A stretch of 25,604 bases of DNA, from positions 1-25,604 of the forward strand of contig CAJWHX010000003.1 of the NCBI GenBank assembly GCA_913040875.1, read 5' to 3'. A program made the position numbers and the translations under genes. Origin of the DNA: an uncultured Pseudomonadota bacterium. GTDB taxonomy: Bacteria; Myxococcota; UBA796. Shown here one piece after another: positions 15,357-22,891 of this stretch. Within the stretch, counting starts at the first letter, position 1; each line of letters opens with the position of its first letter. The notes under the pieces are model-generated. The model saw only the letters and a program-made list of their open reading frames with translations, was not told the DNA's origin and ran no database searches.

Positions 15357-15803
15357 TTAAACTCCAGTAGAGCCAAATCCACCAGCGCCACGTTCGGTTT
15401 CATCGAGGGTGGCAACCTCGGATACGACTGCTTGTACAACCGGTGCAATCACCAGCTGTCCAATTCGCATGCCACGTTCAATTGTCACTGGCTCTTTGCC
15501 CAAATTAACTAGTAGAACTTTTAATTCTCCTCGATAATCTGAATCAATCGTACCGGGAGCATTGGTAACTGTTAAGCCATGACGAAACGCCAATCCAGAT
15601 CTGGGTCTGACTTGACCTTCGAACCCATCAGGAATCGCAATCTGCAGTCCTGTGGGAATGGCTGTACGCTCTAAAGACTCCAATACAATCGTCTCTTCGA
15701 TTGCTGCAGGTAAATCCATCCCTGCCGACCCAGATGTTTCATAGGAAGGCAGAGGCAGATCTAGATTGTGCGGCAATCTCACAAAGCGTAAGACGGGACT
15801 CAC
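15357..15803 (-). CDS. dut: dUTP diphosphatase (dUTPase)
   Basis: 148 residues, normal for the trimeric Dut family. All five motifs are present: SGSAGMDL (24-31), [12 protein letters not shown] (66-77), [11 protein letters not shown] (84-94, catalytic D87 and sugar-stacking Y90), GMRIGQLVI (111-119) and the mobile C-terminal arm [10 protein letters not shown]. It hydrolyses dUTP to dUMP and pyrophosphate, keeping uracil out of DNA and feeding dTMP synthesis. The start is GTG (15801-15803), which overlaps the pnp TGA as GTGA, so translation is coupled to pnp and no separate ribosome site is needed. The gene follows rpsO and pnp in one operon. Confidence 0.96.
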   Translation of the reverse strand: MSPVLRFVRLPHNLDLPLPSYETSGSAGMDLPAAIEETIVLESLERTAIPTGLQIAIPDGFEGQVRPRSGLAFRHGLTVTNAPGTIDSDYRGELKVLLVNLGKEPVTIERGMRIGQLVIAPVVQAVVSEVATLDETERGAGGFGSTGV

Positions 15804-17905
15804 GGTGCTTTTTCACCGAAAGCTGCTTTACGAGATGCAGTCAAACCTTTTGGACCTTTGATGACTTTGATCAAGATCTCGTCACCAACATTGACCAATC
15901 CATCCAAAGAGGCTGTGCGTTCAGTATCCCATTGAGAGATGTGCATGAACAAATCGCTGCCTGGCCAGAGATCAACCACAACACCAATCTCTTTCACTGC
16001 AGATACAGTCGAGAGATATAGCTCACCCAATTCTGGTTCTTTAACGATGTTTTGAATCCATTCCAAAGCACGCTGAGCGTTATCCGAATTGGTAGATACG
16101 ATGTCTACTTGACCGCTATCTTCAATTGAAACGCGAACATCACAAGTGGCTTGAATATCCTTAATGACCGCTCCACCTTTACCAATCACGTCACGGATTT
16201 TGTCCTGCTTGATTTTCAAAGATGTAATGCGCGGTGCAAATGGGGAGAGTTCTTGACGTGGACCATCGATCACTTCTGCCATTTTACCCAAGATGTGCAT
16301 ACGACCTGCTTTCGCTTGAGTCATCGCTTTGTTCATCACTTCACGAGGAATAGATCCAAGCTTGGTGTCCATTTGGAAAGCAGTGATACCGTTTGGTGTA
16401 CCAGTCACTTTAAAGTCCATGTCACCCAAGTGGTCTTCATCACCCAAGATATCAGACAACACAACGTAGTTGTCGTCTACTTTGATGAGTCCCATTGCGA
16501 TACCGGCTACAGGTGCCTTCAGAGGAACACCAGCGTCAAGCATCGACAAGGTTGCACCACAAACGGTCGCCATAGAAGAAGAACCATTTGACTCCAATAC
16601 ATCACTAGAACAGCGAACGACATACTTGTACTCTTCTGCACTTGGGAATACAGGCTCAAGAGCGCGGTGTGCCAACTTACCGTGACCAACTTCACGACGC
16701 TTAGGTCCAGTCATACGACGAACTTCACCAGTAGAATACGGTGGGAAGTTGTATTGAAGCATCCAGCGACGATCTTCTTTTTCATCGGCAAAGTCAACGT
16801 GTTGTGCATCCCTATCAGTACCCAATGTAGCCGTTACGAACGCTTGAGTTTCACCACGTGTGAAAATGGTAGAACCGTGAACGCGAGGGGCAACACCAAC
16901 TTCGAGCCAAATGTGACGAATCTCGTCAGATTGACGACCATCAATACGAATACCAGACTCAACGACGTTGCGTCTCATGGTTTCAGAAACCATTTTGGAC
17001 CAAATCTTCTTGGCGTCTTTGGTCATAGAAGCCACTTCTTCTTCCTCTTCAACACCGTCCACCAATGCTTCGATGAGAGCGTTGCGAGTATTCTTTAGAC
17101 CAGTATTGCGTTCAAACTTACCGGAGATTCCCATCGCATCATTGAGTTTTTCTTGAGAGCCCAATGCCAACAACTTAGCGTTTACTTCTTCGTTGATATC
17201 GGCTGGTGCTTCTATCTCAAATTTGGTCGGTGCAACTTTCGCTTGCAACTCTTCAATTCCATCGATGATCTTTTGAATCTCCACAAAAGCAAGTTCCATT
17301 GCTTCCATCATTGATTCTTCAGGAGCTTCGTTGGCGGCGCCTTCAACCATAGAGATACCAGCACGAGAACCAGCAACCACCAAGTTGATGTCCGCGTCTG
17401 CTTGTTGTTCAAGACTGGGGTTAATCAAGAATTCACCGTCCAGACGAATGATTCGCACACCAGCGATTGGATCTGTCATTGGAATATCGCTCACTGCGAA
17501 GGCAGCTGCCGTTGCACACATAGACAAAACATCTGTGTCAGAGGCGGGATCATAGCTCATTACAGTAGCGATAACCTGCATTTCACGACGGAAATACTTA
17601 GGGAACTGAGGACGAATTGGACGGTCGATCAAACGAGAAATCAACGTCTCACGCTCATTTGGACGTCCTTCTCGTTTCAAAAACCCACCAGGGATAGAAC
17701 CAGATGCTGCTGTTCGATCTTGATAAACAACGGTGAGGGGTAGAAAGTCAAAAGGAACATCGTTTTTACTGGCACATGCGGTCACAAGTACCATAGAGTC
17801 ATCTTGACGGATTACGACTGAGCCATTGGCTTGCTTTGCCAATTTTCCAGTTTCGATGGTCATCGGGCGACCACCTACTTCAATAGATACAGATTGTACA
17901 TTCAT
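15800..17905 (-). CDS. pnp: Polyribonucleotide nucleotidyltransferase (PNPase)
   Basis: 701 residues from the ATG at 17905, supported by GGAGA about eight bases upstream; an in-frame TTG at 17920 would overlap that site and is less likely. Two RNase PH domains (about 10-230 and 310-545) flank an all-helical linker. The second carries the catalytic aspartates in [15 protein letters not shown] (D489, D495) and the phosphate-binding NGSSSMATV segment (about 440). A KH domain (about 555-620, GKGG loop) and an S1 domain (about 625-690) follow. It degrades RNA 3'-5' with phosphate, releasing nucleoside diphosphates, in the cytoplasm and in degradosome-like complexes. Only a very short tail follows S1. 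It lies downstream of rpsO, the classic order, with hairpins between that may serve in processing or autocontrol. Confidence 0.98.
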   Translation of the reverse strand: MNVQSVSIEVGGRPMTIETGKLAKQANGSVVIRQDDSMVLVTACASKNDVPFDFLPLTVVYQDRTAASGSIPGGFLKREGRPNERETLISRLIDRPIRPQFPKYFRREMQVIATVMSYDPASDTDVLSMCATAAAFAVSDIPMTDPIAGVRIIRLDGEFLINPSLEQQADADINLVVAGSRAGISMVEGAANEAPEESMMEAMELAFVEIQKIIDGIEELQAKVAPTKFEIEAPADINEEVNAKLLALGSQEKLNDAMGISGKFERNTGLKNTRNALIEALVDGVEEEEEVASMTKDAKKIWSKMVSETMRRNVVESGIRIDGRQSDEIRHIWLEVGVAPRVHGSTIFTRGETQAFVTATLGTDRDAQHVDFADEKEDRRWMLQYNFPPYSTGEVRRMTGPKRREVGHGKLAHRALEPVFPSAEEYKYVVRCSSDVLESNGSSSMATVCGATLSMLDAGVPLKAPVAGIAMGLIKVDDNYVVLSDILGDEDHLGDMDFKVTGTPNGITAFQMDTKLGSIPREVMNKAMTQAKAGRMHILGKMAEVIDGPRQELSPFAPRITSLKIKQDKIRDVIGKGGAVIKDIQATCDVRVSIEDSGQVDIVSTNSDNAQRALEWIQNIVKEPELGELYLSTVSAVKEIGVVVDLWPGSDLFMHISQWDTERTASLDGLVNVGDEILIKVIKGPKGLTASRKAAFGEKAP

Positions 17906-17975
17906 AATGTTTGTCTCCAACTTGAATGTGGTAGAGAAACCATATGCTTTCGACGATCTTTTCGTAGACCCATGA

Positions 17976-18002
17976 AAAAGAACTTCTCAACCAAATTCTT
18001 TT
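17976..18002 (-). other. Imperfect hairpin in the pnp leader
   Basis: AAAAGAA (17976-17982) and TTCTTTT (17996-18002) can pair, with a short inner TT/AA stem. It lies about 70 bases before the pnp start. In E. coli a pnp leader hairpin is cut by RNase III and PNPase then represses its own mRNA; this stem is AU-rich and weaker, so a similar role is only possible. Confidence 0.3.
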
Positions 18003-18057
18003 GCAAAGAGCTGCGAACCGACAGTTCCCAGAATATAGTTCCTCGAAATAAAATAAA

Positions 18058-18095
18058 GTAGACACCTTAAATAGTGCCCAAAGGGACATGTCTAC
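18058..18095 (-). terminator. Hairpin with T-rich tail between rpsO and pnp
   Basis: GTAGACA (18058-18064) and TGTCTAC (18089-18095) form a perfect 7-bp stem; an inner CCTT/AAGG pairing is possible. Read in the rpsO direction the stem is followed by TTTATTTTATTT, so it fits an intrinsic terminator or attenuator that reduces read-through into pnp. It may also be a processing site. Confidence 0.5.
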
Positions 18096-18106
18096 CATAC
18101 AAAGAA

Positions 18107-18138
18107 AGACAGACAACAAGTCACCTCGCTGTCTGTCT
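18107..18138 (-). terminator. Strong hairpin just after rpsO
   Basis: AGACAGACA (18107-18115) and TGTCTGTCT (18130-18138) pair perfectly over 9 bp with a 14-base loop, 48 bp after the rpsO stop. In the rpsO direction it is followed by a broken T run (TTCTTT). It is the position of the rpsO terminator in other bacteria. With the second hairpin it makes a tandem arrangement. Confidence 0.55.
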
Positions 18139-18185
18139 ATCACGGTAAAGCCTGAATTTCAAGCCTTGTATGCTACTTTCGCCAG

Positions 18186-18494
18186 TTACTTTCTTAAACC
18201 GAGCGCATCACGAATGGCGATGTAACGATTGTAGTCAACATTTTGCAAGTAACGCATCAATCGACGACGACGACCAACCATTTTAAGTAGACCACGACGA
18301 GAGTGATTGTCCTTGTGATTCTTCATCTTGTATTTTGCATTTGAAGACTTGGGGTCGCGCTTGTAGTGATTGTTGTTGAGGTTGTTGATACGAGCTGTAA
18401 GAAGTGCAATTTGAACTTCAGCTGAACCAGTATCTCCCTCTTTGGTTGCGAATTTTGCAATGATTTCTGATTTTTCTTCTGCGGTCAATGCCAT
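18186..18494 (-). CDS. rpsO: 30S ribosomal protein S15, with an internal basic insertion
   Basis: 102 residues from the ATG at 18494, which has GGAGG close upstream; the frame is open further up but that part does not resemble S15. Conserved blocks: [40 protein letters not shown] and [17 protein letters not shown]15 binds 16S rRNA early in assembly of the 30S platform. Bacterial S15 is usually 89 residues; here about 13 extra residues (region [16 protein letters not shown], about 44-59) sit between helix 2 and the HSRRG block, next to the rRNA-contact loop. The first gene of rpsO-pnp-dut. It has a strong promoter and a leader of about 100 nt, long enough for S15 autocontrol as known in other bacteria (inference). 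Confidence 0.96.
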   Translation of the reverse strand: MALTAEEKSEIIAKFATKEGDTGSAEVQIALLTARINNLNNNHYKRDPKSSNAKYKMKNHKDNHSRRGLLKMVGRRRRLMRYLQNVDYNRYIAIRDALGLRK

Positions 18495-18577
18495 GGTGGC
18501 CTCCATTAAGTGTATTGTGATTCTCGAATGGGTCAGCGACAAATCTCGACCAAAAATCTTGCCGACCACACCGAATT

Positions 18578-18607
18578 GGTCATAAATAACCGAAACAGAA
18601 TATGACC
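18578..18607. promoter_or_regulatory. Inverted repeat over the rpsO promoter
   Basis: GGTCATA (18578-18584) and TATGACC (18601-18607) are perfect 7-bp arms 16 bp apart. The right arm overlaps the rpsO -10 hexamer (18599-18604), and the left arm lies near +10 of the transcript, so this looks more like a protein-binding site than an RNA hairpin. It could affect rpsO or the divergent glycosyltransferase gene. Chance cannot be excluded. Confidence 0.35.
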
Positions 18608-18627
18608 TGTTTACACCCATTTGTCAA
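18599..18627 (-). promoter_or_regulatory. Sigma70-type promoter for rpsO
   Basis: Perfect TTGACA (reverse of 18622-18627), 17-base spacer, then CATATT (reverse of 18599-18604). Transcription would begin near 18592, giving a leader of about 98 nt before the rpsO ATG. Confidence 0.7.
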
Positions 18628-18648
18628 GTCTACTTGGAGAATTCACCG

Positions 18649-18705
18649 ATGATTCGCACCACTCACTCCGATCATTTCACCGTATGTTCTGTGGAACTGT
18701 CATGA
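18649..18705 (+). CDS. Possible 18-codon leader peptide before the glycosyltransferase gene
   Basis: An ATG at 18649 with GGAGA nine bases upstream (18636-18640) opens a short frame, MIRTTHSDHFTVCSVELS, that ends at TGA 18703-18705. The stop overlaps an ATG (18702-18704) of the following membrane-protein frame as ATGA. This is the layout of a translationally coupled leader. However the membrane-protein frame is also open across this stretch, so the short frame may be chance. Confidence 0.2.
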   Translation: MIRTTHSDHFTVCSVELS

Positions 18706-20504
18706 TCTTTTGGGTTCTAGGTGGACTGTTCTTGTCGCTGTATGTCAATAGAGGAGATCCCCCTATTGAAAAACGACTGTTTACTCGTGGATGTCAAGTG
18801 ATCGTATCCATTCAGATTGCCATGACCATTCTATTGCTGTTGAATATGTATACGCCCTTTTCTCAGTGGATAGTCTGGAGTATTCCTTGGTTGTTTGGCA
18901 TAACGGACTGGATTGGGAATAAGGAGAAGGATCAGACGCTTCGACCATCCAACCTCTCTTGGCACCACATTGTGATTTTTGCCATTGGTATTGGGTATGT
19001 ATGGCATGCCACTCCACCACCTTGGATGCGAGATTCCCTCACCTACCACTTGTCACTCGCAAAACAATATGCAATCGCCGGTCGATACGTAGAAACAGAC
19101 CTAGTCGTGTTTGCTTATTTCCCGCAAGGATGGCAATCTATTTTAACTGCCCTGCACAATCCAATAACGGGAGGTAGCCTACTGAATCCGCGATACCTAT
19201 CTGTTGGTATCTGTCTATTGACAGCAATCGGGATCTTCGGATGGATCAAAGAACAAGTCGGCTCCAAAGAATGGGCTCTTACAGGATCCGTTGTCTATTT
19301 ATTGACTCCCAGCATCGTCGAATTTGGAACCTCTTGCTATGTGCAGCCCTGGTTAACCGCGATGTGCTTATGGATTTTAATGAGCATTCACGATCGAAAG
19401 TCTGTTTTGTATATCGGTGGTCTAGTGGGCGTTGCTTGTTCACTCAAATACAGTGCACTAATATTACCCCTGTTGATTCTTCCGATTCTCTACACACGAT
19501 CAAAGAATGTAAAAGAAGCATCAATATTCGTCTGTGGCGTCTGTATAACAGGAGGGATCTTTTACCTGAGAAATCTATTGGAAACGGGAAATCCACTCTT
19601 TCCAATGATGTACAGTAGTTTTGGGGGTACTGGCTGGGACTCTTGGCGAGCGATGGCTTATGAACACACACTCAACAATTATGGCATGGGTCGGTCTATC
19701 GAGGACTATATCCTTCTTCCCTTCAGACTCTTTAGTACCACTGATATGACCCGATACTTTCAAGGTTCACTTGGTATAGGCTGGCTATTGATGCTTGTGA
19801 TCAGTCTTTGGAAAAACAGAACTCAAACAGGCGCTCAATGGATGTGGCTACTGTTGAGTGGATGGTTTGTATTTTGGGCTCTTCAAGTGCAACAAGTTCG
19901 ATTCTTTCTACCAATGCTGCCACTTGTTGTCATGATCTGTATTCCGACACTATCCAAATGGAAACCAAGATCTTGGGGTATCTGGATCAGCCTTTCAGTC
20001 CTGTGGAGCCTATCCCCTGTGCAAAGTCTCATCACAAATCAACAAGGACACGTGTATTGGAATGCAAAACGCCTACACTCTGTAGACAAATCCCGATCTA
20101 TATTTTTGGATCATAGACTTCCAGAAAATCACCCTGTATACACACATATCAATGCACTCAATACGGAAAAGGTCTGGTTGGTTTGGATGCGAGGGTATCA
20201 CTATTATCTAAATAAACCCGTTCGTCTAGACAATGTCTTTGGGGCGACACGATTCGAACAGCTGTTGTGGAATCATTCCATTGAGGAAATTGAAACTGTT
20301 CTGCGCGCAGAAGATATCTCTCATATCGTCATCAATTGGCGATTCTTTCTTCAGGACAACAACGCAGACCACCTAGGTTCCGGGGCGTCCATAGTGATAC
20401 AAGATCGGTTTTCACAACTGATACAAACGAATACTCTACAACCCATTCGGCAGTGGGGACCCGTTTGGATTTACGAACTCGAGGAATCATCCTCAGATGA
20501 ATAA
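18684..20504 (+). CDS. GT-C fold polytopic membrane glycosyltransferase (ArnT/PMT-like)
   Basis: About 606 residues from the ATG at 18684. Many hydrophobic helices fill the first two thirds (for example IFWVLGGLFLSLYV, IAMTILLLLNMY, ICLLTAIGIFGWI, FVCGVCITGGIFYL, WLLMLVISLW). They are followed by a soluble C-terminal part of about 170 residues. The first large loop has MRDSLTYHLSLAKQYAIAG and FAYFPQGW, the Asp-plus-Tyr-His pattern seen in PMT_2/ArnT-like enzymes that move sugars from polyprenyl-phosphate donors to lipids or proteins on the outer face of the inner membrane. Substrate unknown. The start is unclear: TTG 18621 (basic residues before helix 1, positive-inside), ATG 18684 and ATG 18702 (with GGAA 7 bp before) all fit. 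It diverges from rpsO and overlaps the next gene tail-to-tail. Confidence 0.8.
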   Translation: MFCGTVMIFWVLGGLFLSLYVNRGDPPIEKRLFTRGCQVIVSIQIAMTILLLLNMYTPFSQWIVWSIPWLFGITDWIGNKEKDQTLRPSNLSWHHIVIFAIGIGYVWHATPPPWMRDSLTYHLSLAKQYAIAGRYVETDLVVFAYFPQGWQSILTALHNPITGGSLLNPRYLSVGICLLTAIGIFGWIKEQVGSKEWALTGSVVYLLTPSIVEFGTSCYVQPWLTAMCLWILMSIHDRKSVLYIGGLVGVACSLKYSALILPLLILPILYTRSKNVKEASIFVCGVCITGGIFYLRNLLETGNPLFPMMYSSFGGTGWDSWRAMAYEHTLNNYGMGRSIEDYILLPFRLFSTTDMTRYFQGSLGIGWLLMLVISLWKNRTQTGAQWMWLLLSGWFVFWALQVQQVRFFLPMLPLVVMICIPTLSKWKPRSWGIWISLSVLWSLSPVQSLITNQQGHVYWNAKRLHSVDKSRSIFLDHRLPENHPVYTHINALNTEKVWLVWMRGYHYYLNKPVRLDNVFGATRFEQLLWNHSIEEIETVLRAEDISHIVINWRFFLQDNNADHLGSGASIVIQDRFSQLIQTNTLQPIRQWGPVWIYELEESSSDE

Positions 20505-20974
20505 TCGTTACTGTCGGACATATGTCTCATCTTAGCCGACTCAGTCAAACACCAAACACCATGTTCTTCGCCCGAAACGAAATCTGACGTAAACTTTTTT
20601 AGAACATTTCTTAAATGGTGAATTTTGAGATCATAAGAGAGCTGAGCATTGACCAGTGGTAAGATTTCATTGGCTGTACTGTTTCCATTTTCGAACAAAA
20701 TCTTGGTCACAATACGTCTGCGAATCTGCATTTCACCTTTGGTAGAACGCTTTGCCCTACGATTGGAAGTGGGAACCTGTTCGGATTCAAACCCGGCAAG
20801 GGAAGACCTGTTCACATCGATGGGTTGGAGCAACTCCTCGAGCATCTTTATTGCCCCTTGTTGGAGCAACAACTGCTCCTCCGCTGTCTTTAAAGCTTCT
20901 TTGGCCAATCGAACCTTCTCTTTTAAATCGTGTTCCTTAGCTTTTTCTTGAAGCAATCTTTCATGCATGGTCAT
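20471..20974 (-). CDS. Coiled-coil plus winged-helix-like protein, unknown function
   Basis: 167 residues from the ATG at 20974, with GAGG five bases upstream; a TTG at 20992 is less likely. Residues about 3-50 form a long charged helix with heptad-like Leu (LLQEKAKEHDLKEKVRLAKE, then EEQLLLQQGAIKMLEELL), a probable dimerising coiled coil. A basic linker (SNRRAKRSTKGEM) leads to a winged-helix-like domain (about 78-145: QIRRRIVTKILFENGNSTANEI, LKIHHLRNVLKKF, GVWCLTES). It ends in an acidic Ser-rich tail. A nucleic-acid-binding regulator is plausible; no named family is recognised. The last 34 bp overlap the end of the convergent glycosyltransferase gene. It lies after the radical-SAM gene with an inverted repeat in the gap. 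Confidence 0.75.
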   Translation of the reverse strand: MTMHERLLQEKAKEHDLKEKVRLAKEALKTAEEQLLLQQGAIKMLEELLQPIDVNRSSLAGFESEQVPTSNRRAKRSTKGEMQIRRRIVTKILFENGNSTANEILPLVNAQLSYDLKIHHLRNVLKKFTSDFVSGEEHGVWCLTESAKMRHMSDSNDYSSEDDSSSS

Positions 20975-21000
20975 CGTCACCTCAATCTTCAACCACTATT

Positions 21001-21029
21001 TTAACACAGATGATATAAATTTGTGTCAA
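21001..21029 (-). promoter_or_regulatory. Inverted repeat with a -35-like hexamer before the winged-helix gene
   Basis: TTAACACA (21001-21008) and TGTGTCAA (21022-21029) pair over 8 bp with one G-T mismatch, 13 bp apart. The outer arm contains TTGACA on the minus strand; a -10 at the proper distance is weak (TGTTAA). It may be an operator for autoregulation or a weak promoter for the winged-helix gene. Confidence 0.3.
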
Positions 21030-21045
21030 GATGAGGCGATTTCTT

Positions 21046-22458
21046 TTACAGTACCATGCCGTAAATGCCATAGAGCAGCATCTTCGGACTAATTGTGCGA
21101 AGCTCTAAAAACTGCTTTTTTAGCTGTTCTGGTCGCAAGTAGAACTTCCGAAGCGCCCATGCCTGCATTTCAATTAGTCGTTTCGGATCGTATCCATGTG
21201 GATGATAGACCAGTCTATCTGGATCTGGGTTGAAGGTCGTATAATTTTCCCAGTCATCTCTAAACAGATCTTGCTGCCATCTATCGTCAAAGAGTTTGGA
21301 CCCAGGAAACGGTACCGTAATGGCATACTTGGCAAAATCGAGTTCCAAATCACACGAGAACTCAACTGTTTCTCGAGTCATTTCTGGTGTTTCTCCCGGC
21401 ATCCCAATCATGAACAACCCAACTGTTTGAAGCCCGGCATTCTTGGCATTTGCCACACCCTCTCTGACCTTCTTCGTGGTAATGTTCTTATTTACGTTGC
21501 CCAGAAGTAGATCCACACCAGACTCAATCCCCATCAACACACGGCGACAACCACCGTAGTACATCAGGTCGGCTGTTTCTTTATCCAGTCGATCACAACG
21601 GGTTTCCGATAACCACAAGCATCGTTTATCCAAACCTCGATAGACAATTTCATCACACAGTGGTTTCAAATCTTTTTTCACCAGTGGGAAAATTGGATCC
21701 ACAAATCCAATCTGCTTCACTTTATATCGATCAACCAAGTACTCGTACTCATCGACAATTTTAATCGGATCTCGACGGCGATAGACTTTACCACCGGTAT
21801 TGATCAAAGAACAATAGTCGCAGCGATATGGACATCCCCTAGACCCCGTCATCGTCAATACGGGCTTTGCAAAATCCGCAAAGGGCAACAAACCATACTT
21901 GTGATACGGAAACAAGTGCCACGCTGGATACGGCAGAGTGTCCAAATCAGTCAGAAGTCTACGATCCTTATTGGTAACAGGGGTGCCATCATCTCCCAGC
22001 CATGTCAGTCCATCCACACTCGAAAAATCTTTAAAGCCGTTTTCAAGCGCATCGACCAGCTCGCAAATCGTCTCTTCTCCATCATGATGTACTACAAAAT
22101 CCGCCTTGTTTTCCAGTACAATATCCTTCGCGAACACCTCTGCGTGCACAGCGCCCCAAACAATCTTGACACTGGGCAATGCAGCCCGTATCATCTTCGA
22201 TAGAGCAGAGCATATGGGTTCTGATGGTGTTAAAACAGTCATCCCCACCAAATCTGGTTGATACTCACGAACTCTTGATAGCACTTGCTCAGCATTGAAT
22301 ACTTCTGCAAACATATCTACAACAGCAACATCTGTCCCATGATTCTCTAGAGCACCAGCAATGTAGGCCAATCCTATACAAGGCATGGGTTCCAACAGTT
22401 TTGCAAAACGACCCAGTTTATTGAGGTTCATCGAAGGGTTGATCAACATGACACGCAT
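21046..22458 (-). CDS. Cobalamin-binding-domain radical SAM protein, unknown substrate
   Basis: 470 residues. An N-terminal B12-binding-like Rossmann domain (about 1-140: MRVMLINPS, GLAYIAGALENHG, PDLVGMTVLTPSE, VWGAVHAEVF, VVHHDGEETICELV) precedes the radical SAM barrel with CPYRCDYC (C209, C213, C216 bind the 4Fe-4S cluster), then GIESG and GLFMIGMPGET. This is the architecture of BchE/P-methylase-like enzymes that act on lipids, pigments or natural products. The classic DxHxxG cobalamin-ligand motif is absent, so B12 may bind base-off without a His ligand or not at all. The C-terminal region (about 380-470) is unassigned. AGGAG precedes the ATG. It lies 21 bp after the S4-domain gene, probably one operon with uvrB. 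The reaction cannot be named. Confidence 0.9.
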   Translation of the reverse strand: MRVMLINPSMNLNKLGRFAKLLEPMPCIGLAYIAGALENHGTDVAVVDMFAEVFNAEQVLSRVREYQPDLVGMTVLTPSEPICSALSKMIRAALPSVKIVWGAVHAEVFAKDIVLENKADFVVHHDGEETICELVDALENGFKDFSSVDGLTWLGDDGTPVTNKDRRLLTDLDTLPYPAWHLFPYHKYGLLPFADFAKPVLTMTGSRGCPYRCDYCSLINTGGKVYRRRDPIKIVDEYEYLVDRYKVKQIGFVDPIFPLVKKDLKPLCDEIVYRGLDKRCLWLSETRCDRLDKETADLMYYGGCRRVLMGIESGVDLLLGNVNKNITTKKVREGVANAKNAGLQTVGLFMIGMPGETPEMTRETVEFSCDLELDFAKYAITVPFPGSKLFDDRWQQDLFRDDWENYTTFNPDPDRLVYHPHGYDPKRLIEMQAWALRKFYLRPEQLKKQFLELRTISPKMLLYGIYGMVL

Positions 22459-22479
22459 AATGGCACTTCTCCTAAATAT

Positions 22480-22866
22480 TTACCAGCGACGCTGTCTATC
22501 AAAACGACGACGATCGCGCTTGGTCGGTCGGCCCTTTCCTCGTTCAACACGAGGTGGTGCAATTTCTTTGGGTTGTTCAGGGGTTAGATCTTCATAAAGC
22601 GTCACAGCAAAAGAGGCCGGTCCACGCTTTTCAGCTAAGGATCGAACCTTCAAAATTTTTGCACCACCGGGCGTCAAAGCCCGAATCTCATCTCCAACCT
22701 TCACTTTTGAACTGGCCTTCGCTACATTCCCATTGATCTTCACGTGACCTGTATCACAGGTCTTCCCTGCGAGCGTACGGGTCTTAAACTTACGGGTGGC
22801 CCACAACCATTTATCTACTCTTACCTTAGTTAAAGTGGTGCCAAATTTTTCTGCGTCAGTCATCAT
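22480..22866 (-). CDS. hslR: S4-domain RNA-binding protein, Hsp15-like
   Basis: 128 residues from the ATG at 22866 (a second ATG follows directly at 22863). The S4 domain (about 15-75) shows VRVDKWLWATRKFKTRTLAGKT-type start (VDKWLWATRKFKTR), GHVKINGNVAKASSKVKVGDEI and, at the end, a very basic tail (GKGRPTKRDRRRFDRQRRW). This layout and length fit Hsp15/HslR, which binds 50S subunits carrying stalled nascent chains and helps recycle them. No strong ribosome site is seen, so coupling to uvrB, whose stop is 25 bp upstream, is likely. The frame stays open into the end of uvrB, but that part has no S4 similarity. Confidence 0.88.
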   Translation of the reverse strand: MMTDAEKFGTTLTKVRVDKWLWATRKFKTRTLAGKTCDTGHVKINGNVAKASSKVKVGDEIRALTPGGAKILKVRSLAEKRGPASFAVTLYEDLTPEQPKEIAPPRVERGKGRPTKRDRRRFDRQRRW

Positions 22867-22891
22867 ACAAACAGTATAACCTGATTTTAGA

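Noticed and set aside
16151..17743. Several 100-plus codon frames on the plus strand opposite pnp
   Set aside because: They mirror the pnp coding region and translate to low-complexity, His/Thr/Cys-rich text typical of antisense frames.
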